The notes under the pieces were generated by a model, which saw only the letters and a list, made by a program, of their open reading frames with translations, was not told where the DNA came from and ran no database searches. Positions 58,896 through 64,000 of a stretch of 64,000 nucleotides of DNA are shown one piece after another. Made by a program: the position numbers and the translations under genes. How positions within the stretch are numbered: position 1 is the first letter of the stretch; each line of letters begins with the position of its first letter. Origin of the DNA: DATKGQ01 sp035510715 (GTDB lineage: Bacteria; Patescibacteriota; Saccharimonadia; Saccharimonadales; UBA4665); assembly GCA_035510715.1 (NCBI GenBank), contig DATKGQ010000019.1:22939-86938 (forward strand). Reading direction: 5' to 3'.

Positions 58896-60360
58896 ATGAT
58901 TTTTCGCTAGTTGGCGGGTTTTGATTGGGGGTTGCGGCTACCCCGGGGAAAGTTACGGTAAATGTCGACCCCTTGCCGACTTCCGAAGCGACATGGACAC
59001 TGCCATGCTGGGCTTCGGCAATAAGTTTGGTGGCATATAGGCCGATACCGGTACCAACGTAATCATATTGCAGAGTATTAGTACCGCGGTGAAACTTGGT
59101 AAACAGTTTAGTTTGCTCATCAGCCGATATACCGATACCGGTATCTTGAATCGTAATAACCAAAGCCCCGTCTTTCAGGGCCATAGTCAAGTCAACATGG
59201 CCGCCTTTATCGGTGAACTTGATGGCATTGTCCAGTAGGTTGCGGATCACCCCCCGCACGTGCATGGTTGAAACTTTCACGATTGTAGCCGGATCAGGGA
59301 TATTCCACTTCAGGATAACGCCTTTCCGTTCGGCCGACGCATTAAAGGTGTCACGCAAGCTGCTTGACACCAGGTCGGCAACGGATGTGTCCTGCAAATT
59401 GAAAGCTTCACTGTTGGCCTCAATGCTGGCGATAGTCAGCATATCTTCGGCAAAGGCCTCCAGCTGGTCGGCGCTGCTGCCTATGCTATGAATTATTTTA
59501 GCGGTGCTTTCCGGCAAACCGACGCCTGCAAGCAAGTCGACATTGCCCTTGATAATAGTCAGCGGCGTACGTAGATTATGGGAAGTAATCGTAATGAATT
59601 CGTTTTTCAGGCTATCGACTTCCTGCAGTTTAGTAATATCCGCCTGCAAATGTACGCTCATGGTATTCACGCTGCTGGCCAGATAACCGATTTCATCTTG
59701 GCGGACGACATCGATGGTCTGGTCATACTTGCCCTGGCTGATGATCAGCGCCTGACGGCTGACCCGTTCAATCGGACCGATAAAGAAACGGCTGGTTAAT
59801 TCGTACAAAGCCCCGGCGCTGATGATCAGGCCTAAAAGGCCGAAGATGATTATTCCAATAATCTGACGGCCAATTATCTGCGTCACGGCGTTGCTACTGA
59901 CTGCGAAGGCGATTGAGTACGGATGCTGGCCGTCATCGCCGATATAGGGAACTACTATCTGTGATATCAAACCGCCACTACCGGTAGTGTAAATCGTGTT
60001 GAATGAGCTACCAGCATTCACTGGTATGAAAGCCGGTTGGGTATGCTGGCTGAAAATGACATCATCTGACAGATCAATGACACCGACATTGCTGATATTG
60101 TTGTCTAGGTCTGTCAGACTTTGAATTTTTTGGCTAATACGGATACTGCCGGAAAACTGGTAAATGCCGTAAGTGCTGCCGATAGGCGTTGTCGCCAGCG
60201 AGGCAAAAGCTTTTGAACTTTCATTCAGGTTTTTAATATCATCGTGCTGCGTATTATTGACTAAATAGAAAGCTATCAGGAAGAATGTAATAAACAAGAT
60301 GCCACTGATAAGCAGCGTAATGCGTCCGCGCAGGCCGAACTTTATTTTAAAATGTCTCAT
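58891..60360 (-). CDS. Membrane sensor histidine kinase
   Basis: Two helices (about 15-34 and 165-187) flank a sensor domain of 130 residues; a HAMP region (about 195-245) leads to the HisKA domain with phospho-accepting His261 in SHNLRTPL, and to the ATPase domain with N box RNLLDNAIKF, G1 DTGIGI, F box FTKFHRG and G2 GTGIGLYAT. All catalytic motifs look functional. No response regulator is adjacent; a diguanylate cyclase follows instead. ATG 60360 is preferred to a TTG two codons before it. Confidence 0.93.
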   Translation of the reverse strand: MRHFKIKFGLRGRITLLISGILFITFFLIAFYLVNNTQHDDIKNLNESSKAFASLATTPIGSTYGIYQFSGSIRISQKIQSLTDLDNNISNVGVIDLSDDVIFSQHTQPAFIPVNAGSSFNTIYTTGSGGLISQIVVPYIGDDGQHPYSIAFAVSSNAVTQIIGRQIIGIIIFGLLGLIISAGALYELTSRFFIGPIERVSRQALIISQGKYDQTIDVVRQDEIGYLASSVNTMSVHLQADITKLQEVDSLKNEFITITSHNLRTPLTIIKGNVDLLAGVGLPESTAKIIHSIGSSADQLEAFAEDMLTIASIEANSEAFNLQDTSVADLVSSSLRDTFNASAERKGVILKWNIPDPATIVKVSTMHVRGVIRNLLDNAIKFTDKGGHVDLTMALKDGALVITIQDTGIGISADEQTKLFTKFHRGTNTLQYDYVGTGIGLYATKLIAEAQHGSVHVASEVGKGSTFTVTFPGVAATPNQNPPTSEKSL

Positions 60361-60419
60361 AGGCAATATAATGCCATCTCATCTGGCAGCACAAGCTTCT
60401 TTAATGAGCTGGTGCTTAA

Positions 60420-60449
60420 AGTATGCTGTTAAACGCCACGTTTAGTCAA
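60420..60449 (-). promoter_or_regulatory. Promoter-like repeat, copy A
   Basis: TTGACT (60444-60449), 18 bases, CATACT (60420-60425) on the minus strand, about 60 bases before the histidine kinase. The same pair with matching flanks recurs at 60815-60844. Confidence 0.45.
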
Positions 60450-60517
60450 GCGTGTTCAAGTAAGTTTATGGAATTGTTCAAACTTCCAATTAACTAAAGA
60501 AAGATAAGTAACCAATT

Positions 60518-60735
60518 CTACTGCTGATAGACGCTAGAGAAGAATGTATTTATGTCGGTGTCATAAGTGCCAAGCGGGAAAACAATGCCTTTTTTGTTGG
60601 CTGAATAGAAACTATCTTGATATAACGGGATTATGGCATTGTCGCTTATCAGGGTCTGTGAGGCTTGTTGCAAATCAGCTAGGCGCTGGGTCGCCAAATG
60701 TCTGGTCGGCCTTGGTAACCTCTGCATCGAAGGTT
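60518..60735 (-). pseudogene. C-terminal remnant of a family 5 substrate-binding protein
   Basis: The translated end (RLADLQQASQTLISDNAIIPLYQDS ... DTDINTFFSSVYQ, in parts) is very close to the end of the intact gene at 60904-62547 (RLTDLQQADQTLVSDNAYIPLFQHS ... DNDINTFFSGVYQ). Just upstream the DNA still matches the THEADQTF-equivalent codons (ACCAAGGCCGACCAGACATTT), but a two-base loss shifts the frame, and nothing of the first 470 residues remains. It is a decayed tandem copy. An open frame from 60775 reads through it with an unrelated N-terminus and is unlikely to be functional. Confidence 0.8.
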
Positions 60736-60814
60736 GGTTCTTGTTGAACGCTCGTCGACTACTGAGCTGTGTCATGGTTTACTCTGTAAGTCTCCATTAA
60801 GATGCTTGCCCTTA

Positions 60815-60844
60815 AGTATGCTGTCGGCCATGACATTTAGTCAA
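60815..60844 (-). promoter_or_regulatory. Promoter-like repeat, copy B
   Basis: TTGACT (60839-60844), 18 bases, CATACT (60815-60820) on the minus strand, just after the intact substrate-binding gene. It matches copy A, supporting duplication of the gene end together with its 3' flank. Confidence 0.4.
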
Positions 60845-60903
60845 ACGAATTTGAGCACCATCAACAGAATTACCATCACGAATTTCAGTGGTAGTTATTT
60901 ACT

Positions 60904-62547
60904 TTATTTCTGATAGACTCCGGAGAAAAACGTATTGATGTCGTTGTCGTATGTATATACCGGGAAGACATAGCCTTTATTACTGGCCGACGTATAGGAG
61001 TGCTGGAATAGCGGAATGTAAGCGTTGTCGCTAACCAGGGTCTGGTCGGCTTGCTGCAAATCAGTCAGACGCTGGGCGGGGTCAAACGTCTGGTCGGCTT
61101 TGGTAAGCTGGGCATCGAAGGTGGGGTTGTCATAAAACGAGGCGTTCTGCCAGTATGACAGAACATCACTGGCATCGGCTATTTCTGATCCGTTCCCCTC
61201 ATAAAAAGCTTGGTACGTACCATTATTGATGTCATTGAAGTAGGTGCCCTCGGAAGTGGCGACTTCAAGTTTTACCGTAATCCCAACTGCCGCCAGCTCT
61301 TTAGCCATTTCTTGCCCGGCAGTAGCGGCTGGTTCACCGACACCAAGAACTATTGTGCAGCCATTCGGGTAACCGGCTTCAGAAACCAGTTGTTTGGCGA
61401 TGGTAAGATCTATAGCGGGACGGGTAATTGCGGACTTATAGCCGGGTAATTGGGGAGGAATGACTTGGGTAACCGAGGTGCCGGTAACACCATATGCCTT
61501 CAGAACGGCGGCCGGGTCAATCGTCAGGTCAATCGCTTCACGGATCTTGGGGTTAGCGGTCGGAGAGCCGGTACTTAGGGTATTAAAAGCAAGATAGTCA
61601 ACGAACAGGGTTGTCGGACTATAAATTTGATAGTTTGGGTTTTTGCTGATCTGGCTAGTATTGGCCGTTGTTAAATTATCGATCAAGTTAACCTTGCCGG
61701 CCAGCAAAGCCGCCGTGGCTTTAACCGAATCGGCGTAAAAGACATAGTTAATGGCTCTGGTATAAATATGACCACCGTGCCATTTATTGAAGGCCACTAA
61801 ATCGATGTTATTAGCAGTTGGGGTTGTACCGGGTTTTACCGTGTAGGGGCCGGTCCCCAGTTCCCAAGGTTGGGTGCCTTTCGGAGCCTTGGAGTCAATG
61901 ATCCATAAGCTTGTCAGACGGTTCAATAGAACGGCGTCTGGAGCGGTGGTAGTTATTTCAACCGTATTACTATTTACGGCTTGGACATTCTTAATAGTCG
62001 AGGTAGTGATAGAAGCTAGCGCCTGATTTTGGGCGTTGGCTTGTTGCCAAGAATAGACCACATCCTGAGCTGTTACAACGTCGCCATCATGGTAGTAAAC
62101 GTTGTGTCTAAGCGTGAAGATCCAAGTATCGGTGTTGGGATTAGTCCAGCTAGTAGCTAAATCAGGCAATATTTTGGTACCATTAGTAAAGCTCACTAAA
62201 CCCTCGAAAATTTGCTCGCCCATTGATGTAGCTATCATATATTGCGGATAAAAGACGTTTAGGGGATTGTTGTTGTAGCCGAAAGTTATTAGCGGGATAT
62301 CTTTCTTGGTGGTAGCTGTACTGGTGTTGCTCTTATGTGCTACCGCGTACCAAATACCAAGACCGACTACGATAATCACCACAACTATTATCAAATATAA
62401 CCAGAGGTGTGATTTTTTTGTTGATGATGTTTCCTTAAACGGTACTGTTGTTTTTGGTGTCGCTTCTGACGTAACCGGTGTCGCTACCGGCGCCTCGGGC
62501 GGACCACTGGGTTGTTGATGTTCTAGGGGTGGAGTTGATTCGTCCAT
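60904..62547 (-). CDS. Membrane-anchored substrate-binding protein, family 5
   Basis: Extracytoplasmic SBP_bac_5 protein: ITFGYNNNPLNVFYPQYM, ILPDLATSWTNPNTDTWIFTLRHNVYYHDGDVVTAQDVVYSW (read in parts), LGTGPYTVKPG and KIREAIDLTIDPAAVLKAYG. Likely binds peptides for import. It has a Pro/Thr/Ser-rich cytosolic tail of 46 residues and one helix (about 47-70) rather than a lipobox. No transporter subunits are adjacent. A broken second copy follows it. AAGGATG lies about 12 bases before the ATG. Confidence 0.9.
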   Translation of the reverse strand: MDESTPPLEHQQPSGPPEAPVATPVTSEATPKTTVPFKETSSTKKSHLWLYLIIVVVIIVVGLGIWYAVAHKSNTSTATTKKDIPLITFGYNNNPLNVFYPQYMIATSMGEQIFEGLVSFTNGTKILPDLATSWTNPNTDTWIFTLRHNVYYHDGDVVTAQDVVYSWQQANAQNQALASITTSTIKNVQAVNSNTVEITTTAPDAVLLNRLTSLWIIDSKAPKGTQPWELGTGPYTVKPGTTPTANNIDLVAFNKWHGGHIYTRAINYVFYADSVKATAALLAGKVNLIDNLTTANTSQISKNPNYQIYSPTTLFVDYLAFNTLSTGSPTANPKIREAIDLTIDPAAVLKAYGVTGTSVTQVIPPQLPGYKSAITRPAIDLTIAKQLVSEAGYPNGCTIVLGVGEPAATAGQEMAKELAAVGITVKLEVATSEGTYFNDINNGTYQAFYEGNGSEIADASDVLSYWQNASFYDNPTFDAQLTKADQTFDPAQRLTDLQQADQTLVSDNAYIPLFQHSYTSASNKGYVFPVYTYDNDINTFFSGVYQK

Positions 62548-62669
62548 ATCGAATATTCATCCTTATATTGTTTATGCTTTAATGGTCTTCCTACGTTTAT
62601 GGTTTGTCAAGTAGGTCTTTCACTTTGACAAAATATAATGCTCTTGGATTACCGGGACATGGACAAAAG

Positions 62670-63743
62670 CTATACCGGCTTGATGGCAAACAGCAAGACA
62701 TTGGTTTCGGGCGGTTCAAGCGGCATTAAATTATCAGACTTATCCTTAACAAACACCTTGGCTGCCGGTTTAAAACGATTTTCAATCAGCCACTGGTTCT
62801 GGACGGTTCTTGACGTGTCTGTCAAATTAAAGCCGGTATCATTAAGAACCTTTTTCCAATCAGCAAATTCCCAGAAGCAAAACCGTTCATGCATCTCGCT
62901 CAGCCAGCTGTCGGTATAATCTCGCTTGGCCAGAAAATCCGCCAGGTCGGCGTAGCGCAGCATGACATACTCAACACCGTTGACTACTTCATTGCTGACT
63001 TTTATTTGGTCGCCTTCTTCACGACGGAAATCATGAACGAAGCGCCAAAAACGGGCTTTAGACGATAAACTTTTCAGAAAATCCGCCAAATCATTCCCCT
63101 CCAACGATGGGAACAGATCATCGGGATTGGCCCCGTCATTATCAGTGAATATGGCGTAAACCGGCCGGTCTTTGCCTGTCGGGGCAACGACGTCGTAGTT
63201 AATATAGATGCCTCCCGGCGCAGTCATATCGTAAACCCGTTTCACGAAATCCAGCAGCGCCTGTTGGCCAAGGTATGAATTGATCTCATGGGTCAGAGCC
63301 ATGGTGATTACGGTATCCAGTGAGTTGCGCGGGAACAGCGAGCTGCGCATAATATTGCGCTGATAAAAGAACACGTTGGCGGTGCCGAACTCGCCGTTGC
63401 TTTTACGCTGTTCGCAAATTTCATACAGCGGCCGGGCGGCTTCCACGCCGTAAAAATCCGACTCGAATAACTGCGGTTTTTCACTTAGCAGCTTGATTGT
63501 CTGACCGGTGGCGCAGCCGATATCGAGAATCCGGCCGGGATGAACTTCATCGGCAAAGTCCGCGACCTTACGATGAGCCCCTTCTTCAAAAGCACCGCGG
63601 TAGGTAGCGTAATCGCGGGTAGTGGTAATGTCGCCCTCGCTTGACAATTTTAGCGGATCTTGAAAAGTCTCAACGATCAGATCACCTAAACCGTAGCGCT
63701 CATAATGCTTAAAACAAACAGGGTGAAGCTCGTTGCGGACCAT
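62670..63743 (-). CDS. SAM-dependent class I methyltransferase (N-terminus interrupted by UGA)
   Basis: The Rossmann core begins with GRILDIGCATGQTIKLL (70-86), then FYGVEAARPLYEIC, LDTVITMALTHEINSYLG and APGGIYINYDVV. A 150-residue C-terminal region is distinctive (WLSEMHERFCFWEFADWKKVLNDTGF). Substrate unknown. ATG 63743 has no ribosome site or promoter. In the same frame 36 codons extend upstream to ATG 63851, coding-like throughout, but with TGA at 63804-63806. The true start may be 63851 with a nonsense mutation, read-through or sequence error. Confidence 0.85.
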   Translation of the reverse strand: MVRNELHPVCFKHYERYGLGDLIVETFQDPLKLSSEGDITTTRDYATYRGAFEEGAHRKVADFADEVHPGRILDIGCATGQTIKLLSEKPQLFESDFYGVEAARPLYEICEQRKSNGEFGTANVFFYQRNIMRSSLFPRNSLDTVITMALTHEINSYLGQQALLDFVKRVYDMTAPGGIYINYDVVAPTGKDRPVYAIFTDNDGANPDDLFPSLEGNDLADFLKSLSSKARFWRFVHDFRREEGDQIKVSNEVVNGVEYVMLRYADLADFLAKRDYTDSWLSEMHERFCFWEFADWKKVLNDTGFNLTDTSRTVQNQWLIENRFKPAAKVFVKDKSDNLMPLEPPETNVLLFAIKPV

Positions 63744-63880
63744 GCTGTTGGAGCGCCAATCAGCGCCGCTCTCGATAATGCTTTCAACTACTTCCCAGGG
63801 TCGTCAGGCCCGGGTTTCAGGCGAATCCTTTTCAATAAGTTCAACCGGCATGATTGCGATCGAGCTATTTGTAAGTTCTA

Positions 63881-64000
63881 CTATTGATTGTCTGTAGTAA
63901 CGCTTCTTAATATCAGTACTGCGGTTTGAACATCGGCAGAGTTATACCAGTTTTGTGCGTCTGTTAAACTAGCAAAAGTGTCTTCGCTAGTGCCATTTTC
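63881..64000 (-). CDS. C-terminal end of an unknown protein (5' end outside window)
   Basis: A frame open from the window edge for 39 codons to TAG 63881-63883, ending in DAQNWYNSADVQTAVLILRSV. Same strand as the methyltransferase and 29 bases before its upstream ATG. Too short to assign. Confidence 0.45.
   Translation of the reverse strand, partial: ENGTSEDTFASLTDAQNWYNSADVQTAVLILRSVTTDNQ

Noticed and set aside
63804..63806. UGA as a sense codon (Gly code) or selenocysteine
   Set aside because: mnmA, obg and the hydrolase end at UGA in the expected place, so the code is standard; no selenocysteine hairpin is evident after the codon and methyltransferases of this kind are not selenoproteins.

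Overview
The window reads as a compact chromosome segment from a Candidate Phyla Radiation (Patescibacteria) bacterium, most likely a Saccharibacteria (TM7) relative. This is inferred from style, not from a marker tree: dense mostly minus-strand operons, an AlaS that stops after its editing domain, a membrane-anchored MurF-like ligase, single-helix anchored substrate-binding proteins with no permeases nearby, many secreted proteins of unknown function, and no amino-acid or nucleotide biosynthesis genes. UGA ends conserved genes (mnmA, obg), so the code is standard. No CRISPR array, insertion sequence, rRNA or prophage module was seen.

Layout. 1-1.0 kb: end of a zincin metallopeptidase facing a nickel superoxide dismutase (sodN) and its maturation protease (sodX). 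1.0-5.0 kb: translation and RNA genes (trmD, khpA, rpsP, rnc, NUDIX, nusB, rpmF). 5.1-6.8 kb: a VOC protein and a 404-residue unknown. 6.9-15.2 kb: leuS, ddl, a MurF-like ligase, a hydrolase and two anchored unknowns. 15.2-16.5 kb: tRNA-Ala and tRNA-Leu bracketing a RelE/YefM toxin-antitoxin pair. 16.6-29.6 kb: a substrate-binding protein, secG, uvrC, rplY, dedA, uvrA, sbcB, obg and a LysM-CHAP wall hydrolase. 29.6-40.7 kb: mltG, ruvX, an anchored unknown, ftsA, alaS, lepA, murJ, mnmA. 40.7-47.1 kb: a surface locus with a PKD-like protein, a DUF916-like protein, three related secreted proteins and, facing them, a fibre-like protein. 47.2-53.1 kb: an F1-type ATPase operon. 53.2-58.0 kb: cysteine desulfurase, small unknowns, tatD, tatC, tatA. 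58.1-64 kb: diguanylate cyclase, histidine kinase, a decayed and an intact substrate-binding protein, and a methyltransferase with an in-frame UGA near its N-terminus.

Working together. Lipid II and wall enzymes (Ddl, MurF-like, MurJ, MltG, CHAP, FtsA) show the cell makes and remodels its own peptidoglycan. The cysteine desulfurase and MnmA probably form a tRNA thiolation path. UvrA, UvrC, ExoI, RuvX and TatD cover DNA repair and processing.

The most unusual system is the ATPase. Its order is [subunit c position]-b-delta-alpha-gamma-beta-epsilon, but no subunit a is present. The gene in the c position encodes a secreted domain of about 180 residues fused to a c-like helical hairpin that has the RNP polar loop and a leucine where the ion-binding carboxylate should be. 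F1 catalytic residues are intact. This suggests an F1 motor coupled to something other than an ordinary ion channel. A second window-wide feature is that many genes have a TATAAT/TATACT box 5-11 bases before the start codon and no Shine-Dalgarno, which predicts widespread leaderless mRNAs.
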